Origin: Burkholderiales bacterium
GTDB taxonomy: Bacteria > Pseudomonadota > Gammaproteobacteria > Burkholderiales > Burkholderiaceae_B
Length of the DNA stretch: 33,626 nt
Assembly (NCBI GenBank): GCA_027484315.1
Contig: JAIXTE010000095.1
Coordinates: 1-33,626, forward strand
Direction of reading: 5' to 3'
Numbering within the stretch: the first letter of the stretch is position 1; each line of letters starts with the position of its first letter. Shown here in pieces: positions 1 through 7,318 of this stretch. The notes below the pieces were generated by a model, which was given only the letters and a program-made list of their open reading frames with translations, was not told where the DNA came from and made no database searches. Both the position numbers and the translations under genes were made by a program.

Positions 1-539
1 TGGCTGACGGCTATGACCTCTTGGTGACTTACGACAAATACGGGACTTCTGAGGTTTGCGCGCTGAACGAAGATCGCATTTTTCGATACAACCCATACCA
101 GGTTTACAGGACATCAACAGTAGCAGGTGAGGGCGGCCGCCAGGAAATGCAGGCGCTCACTGTCCGAGAGATTGCAGACAGAATGATCTCAGATCAGGAT
201 TCCCTTTGTTATTTAAATCCTGGGCGCGTCCTGCCGGTTGCATTGGATGCCTGGCAGGAGGGGGGGGAATGCCTTGCAAAAGAAGCATTGAGGGCCGGGT
301 TCGACTCGATTGCAGTTACCTCCAGCATGGCGTGGAAACCCCATGGGATTGACTTAATTTCTCCGTACAAGATTGCCCCCCTTAAACCCCTGGAGACCTT
401 CACGATGAGGGACGACATCCACAAGATCAAAGGGTACTCCACCTCAGACTCCTTGCCTTCCCGCGTAGGCTATGACACCCCCACAGAGACGGCCAGGCTA
501 TACCTCGGCAGGCAATCCATCGTAGTGCCTGGGCCCTGA
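1..539 (+). CDS. C-terminal part of an unknown protein, cut by the window edge
   Basis: The reading frame is open from the first bases of the window (in-frame codons from base 3 read ADGYDLLVTYDKYG), so the start lies upstream and only about 178 residues are seen. The TTG at 21 has no ribosome-binding site and is not a convincing start. I do not recognise the family. The segment is soluble, with no membrane helix, and has many aromatic and proline residues. A run of eight G at about 258-266 lies inside the coding frame and could be slippage-prone. It converges with the minus-strand gene ending at 559, 19 bases away. Confidence 0.6.
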   Translation, partial: ADGYDLLVTYDKYGTSEVCALNEDRIFRYNPYQVYRTSTVAGEGGRQEMQALTVREIADRMISDQDSLCYLNPGRVLPVALDAWQEGGECLAKEALRAGFDSIAVTSSMAWKPHGIDLISPYKIAPLKPLETFTMRDDIHKIKGYSTSDSLPSRVGYDTPTETARLYLGRQSIVVPGP

Positions 540-558
540 AATCAAGGGTGGGGTAATC

Positions 559-1137
559 TCAGCGTGATTCGGGCTGCAACGATTTGCTTTTCGCTTCGTT
601 GTCCAATGTAAGTTCTCTTAATTTTGAGAAGACGCTGTCAAATTCATGCGGTTTCAGTTTGAGTCCAAGGTCCCGAAAATATTCGCAGGCCTGCGGGTTT
701 GCCTTTTCGCTAAAGACGAAGATCACAGAATTGTCAAGATTTCCTGAGTGTTGAAAATCCTCCAACACTTCTATGGGTAGCCTAACCACGGAGAGGCTGT
801 GGAGCACAACCAGGTCGCCTGTCTCGTGATCATAAAGAAGGGGGCCTTTGATTTTTTTGACTGACTTAGGTTTCGTGCGGTGCCAATAGATAAGGGCCGC
901 TGGAATCTCCACCAGGTAAATAAAAATTCCAATTACTCCAAATGCCGTGGCAAAAAGCAAAAACGCAGGTATGACCACAAATGCTGCGGACCCCATGGTT
1001 GCAGAAATGAACAGACAAATTAGTGCTACCTCAACGGCTATAATGCAATAGACATACTTGCTGAAGCTGGTAATGCTTCCCCGATAGCTGTCGTTGAATC
1101 CCTTTGTTTCCCCTGCGCTGTCTCTTAGTGAGCCCAT
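559..1137 (-). CDS. Small integral membrane protein of unknown function
   Basis: 192 residues. Two strongly hydrophobic segments at about residues 29-49 and 52-75, possibly extended to 86, are followed by a basic stretch (HRTKPKSVKK) that suggests a cytoplasmic C-terminal domain of about 100 residues by the positive-inside rule. ATG at 1137 is preceded by AAAGGAT at good spacing. It starts 38 bases after the stop of the DsbC-like gene and is probably cotranscribed with it. I do not recognise the family. Association with a periplasmic thiol protein could mean an envelope role, but that is only context. Confidence 0.7.
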   Translation of the reverse strand: MGSLRDSAGETKGFNDSYRGSITSFSKYVYCIIAVEVALICLFISATMGSAAFVVIPAFLLFATAFGVIGIFIYLVEIPAALIYWHRTKPKSVKKIKGPLLYDHETGDLVVLHSLSVVRLPIEVLEDFQHSGNLDNSVIFVFSEKANPQACEYFRDLGLKLKPHEFDSVFSKLRELTLDNEAKSKSLQPESR

Positions 1138-1175
1138 TTTCTTATCCTTTGTTCGAGTTCGGTTTTCCTGCTGCT

Positions 1176-1958
1176 TTACCTTTTTTCGCTCCGCTCAATG
1201 CCATATTCTTTCCAGATGTCGCTTCCAACAATTACCGAGCCGTCCGGCTTAAGGGCAGCCGGAGTTGCCGTGGTACCTAGAACGTGAAGGAACACCGTCA
1301 TCTCGGCGTGGGGAATCTCGCACCTGGCATTATTGTTTTTCTGATACTCCTTTTTTATCATCATGTTCGCCCATGCCTTTGGTCTGTCGCTCGTGCAGTA
1401 GACCCTTTTGTAGGCCGGGGAGGGGTTCTCATCCAGATTGCTGGGAACCACGATGTAGGGGATATTGTTCTTGTGCAATGCGCGTTCCAGCTCTACGCAA
1501 TACGGGCAATCCATCGCCGAGGACAAAAGAATTGCTTCTCCCTTTTTGGGGTTGTTGTATTGAATCGCAAAGTCCGGATTATCAAAGGCCCAGTCATAAA
1601 TGTGCTTCCTTACCCTCTCGGTGATCCCCTCGTCGCTTGCAAAAAAGCTGGTGCTCGTCCATACGTTCTTGGCATTGGGATCGGCATGAAAGTCCGTGAT
1701 GTAGAAGGCTGAGTTTCCCTGTCTTGTGAATAGAACCGGCACTTTCCTTGGCTGATTCCATGAATAAACCTCGCCTCCAAACACTGGGACTATCTTCCCC
1801 TTGTGTCGCATCTCTGGAAATGCTGACTCTCCGGCGCGCTGCATCCAGGAGGGCAGATCATTAAAACGAACAGGTTTGTTTGTGTCTTCTGCAAACCCCG
1901 TGGCTGATGTAAGCATCAACGCGCAAAATAATAATGCGCCATGGATTTTCGTAAGCAT
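1176..1958 (-). CDS. Periplasmic DsbC/DsbG-like thiol:disulfide interchange protein
   Basis: 260 residues from the ATG at 1958, which has GAGGAA eight bases upstream; a TTG two codons earlier is less likely. Residues 1-23 form a Sec signal peptide ending in GFA. The thioredoxin-fold active site CPYC is at residues 151-154, and the cis-proline loop TTATP at about 229-233. Two more cysteines (C188, C213) sit where DsbC carries its structural disulfide. Length and order (N-terminal dimerisation-like part, then catalytic domain) fit DsbC/G. Such proteins shuffle disulfides in secreted proteins, and related ones accompany conjugative type IV secretion systems, though no such system is visible here. 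CPYC rather than CGYC is a variant of the usual DsbC motif. Confidence 0.85.
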   Translation of the reverse strand: MLTKIHGALLFCALMLTSATGFAEDTNKPVRFNDLPSWMQRAGESAFPEMRHKGKIVPVFGGEVYSWNQPRKVPVLFTRQGNSAFYITDFHADPNAKNVWTSTSFFASDEGITERVRKHIYDWAFDNPDFAIQYNNPKKGEAILLSSAMDCPYCVELERALHKNNIPYIVVPSNLDENPSPAYKRVYCTSDRPKAWANMMIKKEYQKNNNARCEIPHAEMTVFLHVLGTTATPAALKPDGSVIVGSDIWKEYGIERSEKR

Positions 1959-2067
1959 CCTCAATTTCCTCTCAGTTAAATATCTACCCTCGTATGCATC
2001 TATCTAAGATGAAGGAGGTGCAAAAGAGTTGGTAATGGTGTTCTTTATAGATCAATTAATCACTTCG

Positions 2068-2083
2068 CGTCATTTGATTGACG
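2068..2083. promoter_or_regulatory. Operator-like inverted repeat CGTCA-N6-TGACG
   Basis: Perfect 5-bp inverted repeat in the 332-bp gap between the divergent DsbC-like and RNase H-like genes. A similar site (TGTCA-N5-TGACA) overlaps the -35 of the promoter at 26123-26151. The rest of the gap holds the promoter at 2149-2177 and no convincing gene. Confidence 0.3.
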
Positions 2084-2148
2084 TTTGTTTTATATCAGGA
2101 TATCACTAAATTAACCGCCGTGCTATATGCGGCCTCCCCTTGAAAACG

Positions 2149-2177
2149 TTGATTGTTTGGCGATATTATGGTATGAT
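2149..2177 (+). promoter_or_regulatory. Sigma-70-type promoter for the RNase H-like gene
   Basis: TTGATT (2149-2154), 17-bp spacer, TATGAT (2172-2177). It would start transcription near 2184, giving a leader of about 107 bases before the gene at 2291. It belongs to a recurring TTG-N17-TATGATT set seen at several intergenic sites in this window. Confidence 0.6.
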
Positions 2178-2290
2178 TTATCAAAGGCTTAGGTACTCCT
2201 ACTGCTTTCCAATCAACAGATTTTCTTCTTTAAAAGGGCGCTCCTCCATAGAATGGATTCAAGGTTGTCGGAACAACGCGGGAGAAAACG

Positions 2291-2824
2291 ATGGGTAGCA
2301 GAAAGCAAAGGTGTCTTCGTGTGTATGCAGATGCTTCATTCAAAGAAGGTCGTGTCGGAATTGGTTTGGCCATATACGAGGATTCCACCCTTCTTGATTT
2401 GATAGCCATTTCGGACTACGGAAACAGTTCATTCCAGGCGGAGGCAGCCGCTATCAAAGTGGCCATCGACACGGTCAATCAAAAGTACCCAGACAGCAAA
2501 ATTCAGGTTCTCTCAGATTGTTTGGTGTGCGTTGAGCTTTGCCTTGCAGACCAGGATCACTTCAATCAGCGAATCGAGAAACTGCAGGATCAGCGTGCGG
2601 CCATGGCTGTGGTGCGAATCAGGTTGGAGTTGCTTTCAAACTCAAATATTCGATTGCTGTGGGTGCGTGGCCATAACAAAAACGTGGGCAATGATTACGC
2701 TGACTTGGCTGCCAATAAGGCTCGCTCTGTCAAGGGAGCTGTTTCACTGTACCGGGCAGGAGAGTCCAAAATGCTGCCTTCAGTGAAAAAGAACTCAGCT
2801 TTCAACTATGCGGCCCTTGCTTAA
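2291..2824 (+). CDS. Ribonuclease HI-like protein
   Basis: 177 residues. The full RNase HI catalytic set is readable: D14 (VYADAS), E51 (QAEAAA), D76 (LSDC) and D138 (NDYADLAA), with the flexible-loop histidine H128 in VRGH. The enzyme class cuts the RNA strand of RNA-DNA hybrids. There is no hybrid-binding N-terminal domain. Residues after about 150 are a short extra tail of unclear role. GGGAG lies seven bases before the ATG. The gene stands alone between a promoter with a long leader and an AT-rich palindrome, followed by rdgC. A role in replication or R-loop removal of the element is likely by family but not shown by context. Confidence 0.85.
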   Translation: MGSRKQRCLRVYADASFKEGRVGIGLAIYEDSTLLDLIAISDYGNSSFQAEAAAIKVAIDTVNQKYPDSKIQVLSDCLVCVELCLADQDHFNQRIEKLQDQRAAMAVVRIRLELLSNSNIRLLWVRGHNKNVGNDYADLAANKARSVKGAVSLYRAGESKMLPSVKKNSAFNYAALA

Positions 2825-2856
2825 AGCCTAAATAAAATCGACTTTTTTTTGATGTT

Positions 2857-2879
2857 GTCATTTTAAAATTTAAAATGAC
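2857..2879. repeat. Perfect 11-bp inverted repeat upstream of rdgC
   Basis: GTCATTTTAAA, one base, TTTAAAATGAC. It lies between the RNase H-like stop and the rdgC start, just after a T8 run at 2843-2850. It is too AT-rich for a normal terminator and could be an operator for rdgC. Confidence 0.5.
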
Positions 2880-2980
2880 TACACAAGAATAACTATTTGG
2901 CGTGGTCTAAAAGTTTGCGGCCGGTGATTAAAAATTCGGCTGCCCCAAAGCATTCATACATTAAATCAAGGACACAGAAT

Positions 2981-3889
2981 ATGTGGTTTAAAAATCTTTT
3001 CATCTTCCGCATAACGAAATGGGAGCACACACCAGAATCAATGGAGGAAGGCTTTGCTCAACAGGCCTTGCAACCCTGCGGGGGCGCTGATATGCAAACC
3101 CGTGGCTGGGTTCCTCCTAAGGGTGATGGAGAACCGCTTGTTCACAAAGCAGGTGATCAGTTGCTAATTTCACTGGGACTTGAGAAAAAACTGTTGCCTT
3201 CATCGGTCATCAATCAGTTCGCAAAGGCAAGGGCTGCGGAAATTGAGGAACGGGATGGCTACAAGCCAGGCCGAAAGCAGATGAAAGAAATCAAGGAGAT
3301 CGTGACCGATGAATTACTGCCCCGTGCATTTTCAATCCGCAGCCGCATCAACGCCTGGATTGACACAAAAGGCATGTGGTTGGTTGTCGACGCGTCGAGT
3401 TCAAGCAAGGCTGATGAACTAATCACCATGCTGATGAAAACCCTGACCGGCGTGGCAATGGTTCCATTGAGAACGCGGATTTCACCGGTAGTGGCCATGA
3501 CCTCCTGGCTTACCGAAAACGAGAGCCCCCCTCACTTTTCGGTTGATCAGGATTGTGAGCTGAAAAGCCGGGGCGAGCACGCTGCAACCGTACGCTATGT
3601 AAGGCACTCCCTTGAGACCGAGGAGATCGCAAAGCATACAAAAGCTGGCAAAGATGTCACCCGCCTGGCCATGACTTGGACGGACAAGGTCTCCTTTGTG
3701 CTTTATGAAAACATGCAGCTAAAAGGTATCGCGCCGCTAGACATTCTGAAGGAACAGGCAGCCATGGACGCGGATGGGGATGCCTTTGATACAGATTTCG
3801 TCCTCATGGCAGGCGAGCTTTCGAAACTGATTGATGCAATGATTGAGACGCTGGGCGGCCTTTTCGAGCACGAAAAGCTAGCCGCCTAA
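2981..3889 (+). CDS. rdgC: Recombination-associated protein RdgC
   Basis: 302 residues from the ATG at 2981, close to the usual RdgC length of about 303. I chose this start over an in-frame ATG 28 codons earlier because it begins with the family signature MWFKNL and has AAGGA at suitable spacing. Other RdgC hallmarks: CGGADMQTRGWVPP near the N-terminus, KLLPSSVI, LLPRAFS, W-I-D and a C-terminal FDTDFVLMAGELS. RdgC is a ring-forming DNA-binding protein that limits RecA access to DNA; plasmid- and phage-borne copies are known. Complete and apparently intact. A G9 run and small hairpin follow its stop. Confidence 0.93.
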   Translation: MWFKNLFIFRITKWEHTPESMEEGFAQQALQPCGGADMQTRGWVPPKGDGEPLVHKAGDQLLISLGLEKKLLPSSVINQFAKARAAEIEERDGYKPGRKQMKEIKEIVTDELLPRAFSIRSRINAWIDTKGMWLVVDASSSSKADELITMLMKTLTGVAMVPLRTRISPVVAMTSWLTENESPPHFSVDQDCELKSRGEHAATVRYVRHSLETEEIAKHTKAGKDVTRLAMTWTDKVSFVLYENMQLKGIAPLDILKEQAAMDADGDAFDTDFVLMAGELSKLIDAMIETLGGLFEHEKLAA

Positions 3890-4106
3890 TGATCAGAGTG
3901 CAGGGGGGGGGCAGCATGCCCTCTGCAATTTACCCCAACTGTTTTAGTGGAAATTGGCATGAAAATCTCCCAAGACAAGCACAGCCTATTTGTTCGCAGT
4001 GACGGGTGTATCTATCGAAACCCAGGTCAAAAGCGGGCACAAATCGCAAACCCCTTTTTGCGTGCTCCGGGCCGATGGCATTGAGCGAAGCTTTTTGCCC
4101 CGCAAC

Positions 4107-4127
4107 CACGGATGCTTTAGCTCCGTG
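4107..4127 (+). repeat. Left-end hairpin of the TnpB element
   Basis: Stem CACGGA/TCCGTG, bulged T at 4113, GC/GC pairs, loop TTTA. Same architecture as the right-end hairpin. It sits inside a larger imperfect stem (GCCCC...GGGGC) followed by T6 at about 4140-4145, so it may also act as a terminator protecting tnpB from outside transcription. Confidence 0.65.
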
Positions 4128-4152
4128 ATAGGGGCGTTGTTTTTTATAATTA

Positions 4153-4172
4153 TACTGTATATAATAACAGTA
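4153..4172 (+). promoter_or_regulatory. LexA (SOS)-box-like operator over the tnpB start
   Basis: TACTGTATATAATAACAGTA: CTG at 4155, ten AT-only bases, CAG at 4168, with outer TA on both sides. Against the enteric consensus TACTG(TA)5CAGTA I count three central mismatches. A TATAAT at 4145-4150 would place the transcription start inside the box. The last base is the A of the upstream tnpB ATG. Confidence 0.55.
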
Positions 4173-5545
4173 TGGCACTCACAGGCATGAAGTCGAAATT
4201 CCACCCCTCTGTACAAGTGGCAGACATACTGAGTCAATGGGTTGGGTGCGCTCGGGTGATTTACAACGCAAAGTGCGACGAGGACAAGTACCTCAGAACC
4301 TACGCCCGGAAGTATCTGCCGGTCGGAACCTGGCCGGAAGTCGATAAAACCTACAGTCAATTCAAAACCGATTTAACCTCCTGGTTAAAGGACTGCCCCT
4401 CACAAATTCTTCGCAATAGTGCGACCATTTGGTACCACACTTACCAGCGTTTTTTTAAAGGGCTGGGTGGTAGACCAAAGCGAAAAACGCGCGCTACAGG
4501 TAGCTATATTTGGCTGACCCAAGAGCTATTCAGAATTCGTTGGGAGGGCCGCATTGCTTTTGTAGATCTGGGTACCGTCAAAAATCCTGTTGGCACCATC
4601 TCGGTGCGGCTCAGTCGCAAGCGCGTTCCAAATCAAAACCCCAAGTCAATCTGGATTAAAAAGACCAACGCTGGTTGGTCAATCGCATTTTCTTATGACA
4701 ATGGGATTGATCTTGAAGAGAGCACAAGCCAGGCGCATCTAAATCATTTAAAAACACTCGATGAATCCACGCTGTTGAGTATGATCACGCCAGTTGACCG
4801 AGGTGTTGCAAGACCTGTCCAAACTGATGCCGATTATCCATTTCAGTTCTCAGAAAAAGACAAAGCGAAGTTCAAATACAGAGACAAGCTGGTTCGGCGC
4901 TTTCAGCGCCAACTTGCTCGCCAAAAGAAAGGCTCTGGACAGCGCAAGGGAACACTGGCTCGAATTGCCAAACTCAAGAACAAAGACAAATGTGTTCGAG
5001 AAAACTTCTGGCACCAAACCACTCGAAAAATCGTTGACAACAGCAAAGTAGTAGTCATCGAGGATTTGAAGCTAAAGAACATGATCCGTAGACCAAAAGC
5101 CAAGGTCTGCGCAATAACTGGAAAGTGGGAAAAGAACGGAGCCCGCGCCAAAGCCGGATTGAATAGATCTTTACTAGTTGCGGGTCTAGGTCAATTCGAA
5201 CAATTTCTGTTTTACAAGATGGCAATGGCCAATAAGCCATTGTTCAGGGTTTCCCCACATCACACCAGTCAGGAGTGTGCCAACTGCGGCCACACTCACC
5301 CGAGCAATCGGAAAACCCAATCTGACTTTGAATGCATCAGTTGCGGACATAGCGACAACGCTGACCACAATGCAGCACTGGTGATTCGAAAACGTGCAGT
5401 TAATCTGATTCTAAACTCTGGAACGGAGTTGACCAGCACGCATGGAAATGTGCTTCGGTTACGGGCGAACGCTAACCCAAGTAAGACGACTGCGGAGAAA
5501 TCCAATGTCGCAATGGGTTGTTCGTCAAAAAAGAAGGCTGCTTAG
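4172..5545 (+). CDS. tnpB: TnpB, RNA-guided RuvC-like nuclease of an IS200/IS605-type element
   Basis: 457 residues. The RuvC-like catalytic triad is intact: D209 (TPVDRG), E297 (VVIEDLKLKNM) and D398 (NADHNAA). A zinc ribbon with C369-x2-C372 and C388-x2-C391 sits between the last two, as in TnpB. The N-terminus (MKSKFHPS, GCARVIYNAK) fits the family, so translation could begin at 4172 or at the ATG at 4187; neither has a clear ribosome-binding site. TnpB proteins use an omega-RNA from the element's right end to cut DNA beside a target motif, which keeps the element in place. Slightly longer than the usual roughly 400 residues because of a lysine-rich C-terminal tail. Confidence 0.93.
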   Translation: MALTGMKSKFHPSVQVADILSQWVGCARVIYNAKCDEDKYLRTYARKYLPVGTWPEVDKTYSQFKTDLTSWLKDCPSQILRNSATIWYHTYQRFFKGLGGRPKRKTRATGSYIWLTQELFRIRWEGRIAFVDLGTVKNPVGTISVRLSRKRVPNQNPKSIWIKKTNAGWSIAFSYDNGIDLEESTSQAHLNHLKTLDESTLLSMITPVDRGVARPVQTDADYPFQFSEKDKAKFKYRDKLVRRFQRQLARQKKGSGQRKGTLARIAKLKNKDKCVRENFWHQTTRKIVDNSKVVVIEDLKLKNMIRRPKAKVCAITGKWEKNGARAKAGLNRSLLVAGLGQFEQFLFYKMAMANKPLFRVSPHHTSQECANCGHTHPSNRKTQSDFECISCGHSDNADHNAALVIRKRAVNLILNSGTELTSTHGNVLRLRANANPSKTTAEKSNVAMGCSSKKKAA

Positions 5546-5606
5546 TTTAAGCAGTTCGAAGCTCGGGTGCTTTAGCCCCGAGTAGTTCACGAATACTGGC
5601 ATTGTC
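5440..5606 (+). ncRNA. Predicted omega-RNA (right-end guide RNA) with guide in the flank
   Basis: By family rule the omega-RNA covers the end of tnpB and the right end of the element, with its scaffold ending at the element border and its guide in flanking DNA. Here the terminal hairpin (5562-5582) and the TTCAC border (5590) are clear. The guide would start at GAATACTGGCATTGTC (5591-5606). The 5' end at 5440 is a guess. Confidence 0.5.
5562..5582 (+). repeat. Right-end hairpin of the TnpB element
   Basis: Stem CTCGGG/CCCGAG with bulged T at 5568, GC/GC pairs and TTTA loop, eight bases before the proposed right end TTCAC. It pairs in design with the left-end hairpin at 4107-4127. Confidence 0.7.
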
Positions 5607-5763
5607 ATAGCATGTATTTTAGGAAGCAATCGGAAGACTGCTGGACTCCGGCAGGCCCGCAAATAGTCAATGGCCCGGTCAACCTGCAAGAGCTTCTTAA
5701 AAGCAAGAAGGAGTGGCTTGTAATAAAGAAAATTACCAAGACGCCAGGTATGTGATCCAGCAG

Positions 5764-5806
5764 CGAGGACTCGTTGACGTAGCAATGTCCTCGGTCAGGC
5801 CTTTTT
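5764..5806 (+). terminator. Possible terminator hairpin after the TnpB element
   Basis: CGAGGAC (5764-5770) pairs with GTCCTCG (5787-5793), followed after seven bases by T6. The T run overlaps the 3' end of the minus-strand gene at 5795. It could stop plus-strand transcription leaving the element. Confidence 0.35.
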
Positions 5807-6457
5807 TAGGGAGCGCTTTGGCCTTACGGGCGTGTTGAATGTTTTTTCCAGCGTCCACCCGTATTTGAAAATTCGGGCATAGATCGTCTTGTAATCCATC
5901 TTTAGCCTTTTGGCCAGATCATCCAAACTGAGAATTCCATTTTTGTATTGGATGAATTTCGATAGATCGTTGCGTTCAAATATCCTCCCCTCGTCCTCTT
6001 TATTGGGAGCAGGGTAGGGGATAAGAGAGTCCTTCCATTCTGTCGCCCGGGCCTTCAAGCAGTGCTTACAACGGCAATACTTCTCTGCAAACCGAGGGTC
6101 TTTGGAATGATCAGTGATGTTCAGGGGTATTTTGCTCATCACCTCATCCATGCTATGGAGGCCGGAATTGATACGCTCCCTCAAAGTGAGGATGGGTATT
6201 CCTGTGGCCTTTGACCACTGTTCATAGGATCCGATCTTGCCTTTGTATATCAGGCTGTAGTATTTGCCGACCTTAAAATAACAATCAATGCATTCAAATG
6301 GGTATGACTGAGGCTTAATCCGAATGCGATTGGCCACTATCCCGTGCGGAGGATAATCAACGCGACCGACAGGCTCCGGCAGACGCCCGTCTTTAATTCT
6401 ATGACGCCAGCGCCCAGCAACATCGGGGTCTTCCTGCTTTTTATTTTTTGCGTTCAT
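5795..6457 (-). CDS. Phage-type repeat-HTH protein with cysteine clusters
   Basis: 220 residues from the ATG at 6457; a TTG seven codons upstream is the alternative, and neither start has a good ribosome-binding site. Two copies of a helix-turn-helix-like unit of the type common beside phage HNH endonucleases are visible at about residues 71-113 (GSYEQWSKATGI, then LRERINSGLHSMDEV) and 171-211 (LSLDDLAKRLKM, then IYARIFKYGWTLEKTF). Between them are CIDC (56-59) and CRCKHC (128-133), possible zinc ligands. No HNH motif is present. DNA binding is likely; the biological role is unknown. It is monocistronic, with minus-strand neighbours. Confidence 0.7.
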   Translation of the reverse strand: MNAKNKKQEDPDVAGRWRHRIKDGRLPEPVGRVDYPPHGIVANRIRIKPQSYPFECIDCYFKVGKYYSLIYKGKIGSYEQWSKATGIPILTLRERINSGLHSMDEVMSKIPLNITDHSKDPRFAEKYCRCKHCLKARATEWKDSLIPYPAPNKEDEGRIFERNDLSKFIQYKNGILSLDDLAKRLKMDYKTIYARIFKYGWTLEKTFNTPVRPKRSLKKA

Positions 6458-6547
6458 CGGTATGGAGAAGGTAGCCAAAGTACACTCGATATAGCTTAGC
6501 TACCTTTTGGCAGCGAATGTAAGTCAGTCGTGACTTTTCCGATATTT

Positions 6548-6583
6548 GAAAATCGACCTGGAGCCACCGTCGGGATCCAGGTC
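6548..6583 (-). terminator. Terminator of the gene at 6591-7295
   Basis: GACCTGGA (6555-6562) pairs perfectly with TCCAGGTC (6576-6583). Read on the minus strand the hairpin is followed by GATTTTC. It lies eight bases after the stop of the 6591 gene. Confidence 0.6.
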
Positions 6584-6590
6584 TATCTAC

Positions 6591-7295
6591 TTAAACTTCC
6601 TGGTCGTCTTCCGAGGCGCTCAGGTTGTCATACTGATCAAGCAGGTCAGAAAGGCCAGAACCGTCAGAACCGTCATCCTTAATCCAGTCTGAAGGCTCGC
6701 ATACATCAGACAGAAGATAGAATGCTCTTGATTTGGCATCCCAGATGTAATCGAATGTAACGGCTGGATTGTTTTCCGGGTTCACCCCGGAAACAAGCGA
6801 GTAAAGCACATGAAGGTTAACCTCGCCGTAAACACTCATGTTCTCGCAGGAATGCTTGTCGTAAATCTCTGCGTCAATGAATACGCCTCCATCGGACGAA
6901 ACTACCGGTCGAGTTGCCATTGAGGTCCTTGAGGCGACCTCTTCTTCTTGCCAGAAGTCGTGGGGCACATTTGCCACCACATTCTTCGCAGCAGTCGAAA
7001 GTTCAAACAGTCTGGATAGAACATCACCATCGACTTTGTACGACACGACCGACGCCATATCGTCACTGCTGTAGGCCAGCAACGTGAACGGCTCGAAATT
7101 GAATGAAGAGGGGTTCTTGTTTTCTTGCTTTTCAGATACAGGCTTTGCTTCGCTTGCAACGAGGGCTCGGAAATTCTTATAGCCCAGGCGGGATGCAATA
7201 TTGTTCAGGAGTGCTGTGTGGTGAATCTTTGAAGCAGATGATGCTTCTTTGGTCGCTTGAATGGAGACCTTGATCGCATTAGACAAAGTTGTCAT
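6591..7295 (-). CDS. Unknown protein with an N-terminal LxxxAxxxGYxNxxxL motif
   Basis: 234 residues from the ATG at 7295, chosen because GAGGAAG lies seven bases upstream; the frame is open 30 codons further back without such a site. Residues about 12-45 form helices ending in IASRLGYKNFRAL, a motif resembling the short N-terminal helical module found on many mobile-element proteins (sometimes labelled glyoxalase-like). The rest is acidic, ending in a run of D/E/S residues. The protein at 15157 carries a similar N-terminal motif (VAAAFDYNNYHEL). Its message has a leader of roughly 180 bases containing the stem at 7319-7390. Function unknown. Confidence 0.75.
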   Translation of the reverse strand: MTTLSNAIKVSIQATKEASSASKIHHTALLNNIASRLGYKNFRALVASEAKPVSEKQENKNPSSFNFEPFTLLAYSSDDMASVVSYKVDGDVLSRLFELSTAAKNVVANVPHDFWQEEEVASRTSMATRPVVSSDGGVFIDAEIYDKHSCENMSVYGEVNLHVLYSLVSGVNPENNPAVTFDYIWDAKSRAFYLLSDVCEPSDWIKDDGSDGSGLSDLLDQYDNLSASEDDQEV

Positions 7296-7318
7296 GGCTT
7301 TCTTCCTCAAAATAACCT

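Larger units (their letters stand above)
4086..5590 (+). mobile_element. TnpB-only IS200/IS605-type element (IS1341-like)
   Basis: One gene (tnpB) lies between two hairpins of the same design: CACGGA-T-GC-TTTA-GC-TCCGTG at 4107-4127 and CTCGGG-T-GC-TTTA-GC-CCCGAG at 5562-5582. The stems differ but covary, while the bulged T and GC-TTTA-GC tip are kept, as expected for the subterminal hairpins read by HUH (Y1) transposases. The right end is placed at TTCAC (5586-5590). The left edge is inferred at 4086 after TTGAG (4081-4085), a possible target motif. No tnpA is in the window, so movement would need a transposase in trans. Ends are accurate only to a few bases. Confidence 0.7.
3990..5755 (+). 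pseudogene. Small gene apparently interrupted by the TnpB element
   Basis: Left part: a frame open from 3963 to 4085, with a possible TTG start at 3990, ending in FCVLRADGIE. Right part: the frame open from 5591 to 5755, starting EYWHCHSMYF and ending KKITKTPGM. If bases 4086-5590 are removed, the two join in frame through ATT GAG GAA TAC to give about 87-96 codons without a stop. No good ribosome-binding site is visible for the left part. A competing 41-codon frame (3959-4084, ATG start, MKISQDKHSL) overlaps it, so the original reading frame is not certain. Confidence 0.4.

Noticed and set aside
1284-1712. 142-codon plus-strand open frame
   Set aside because: Antisense to the DsbC-like gene with its signal peptide and CPYC site.
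2029-2109. Possible 26-residue peptide after AAGGAGG at 2012
   Set aside because: It needs a TTG start at wide spacing, has no conserved features and lies upstream of the mapped promoter.
3901-3930. G9 run with hairpin after rdgC as a phase-variable tract
   Set aside because: It lies after the stop codon and not in a promoter spacer or reading frame that I can identify.
5525-5785. 86-codon minus-strand frame after tnpB
   Set aside because: It crosses the element's right-end hairpin and border, so it cannot be an ancestral gene, and it opposes the interrupted frame.
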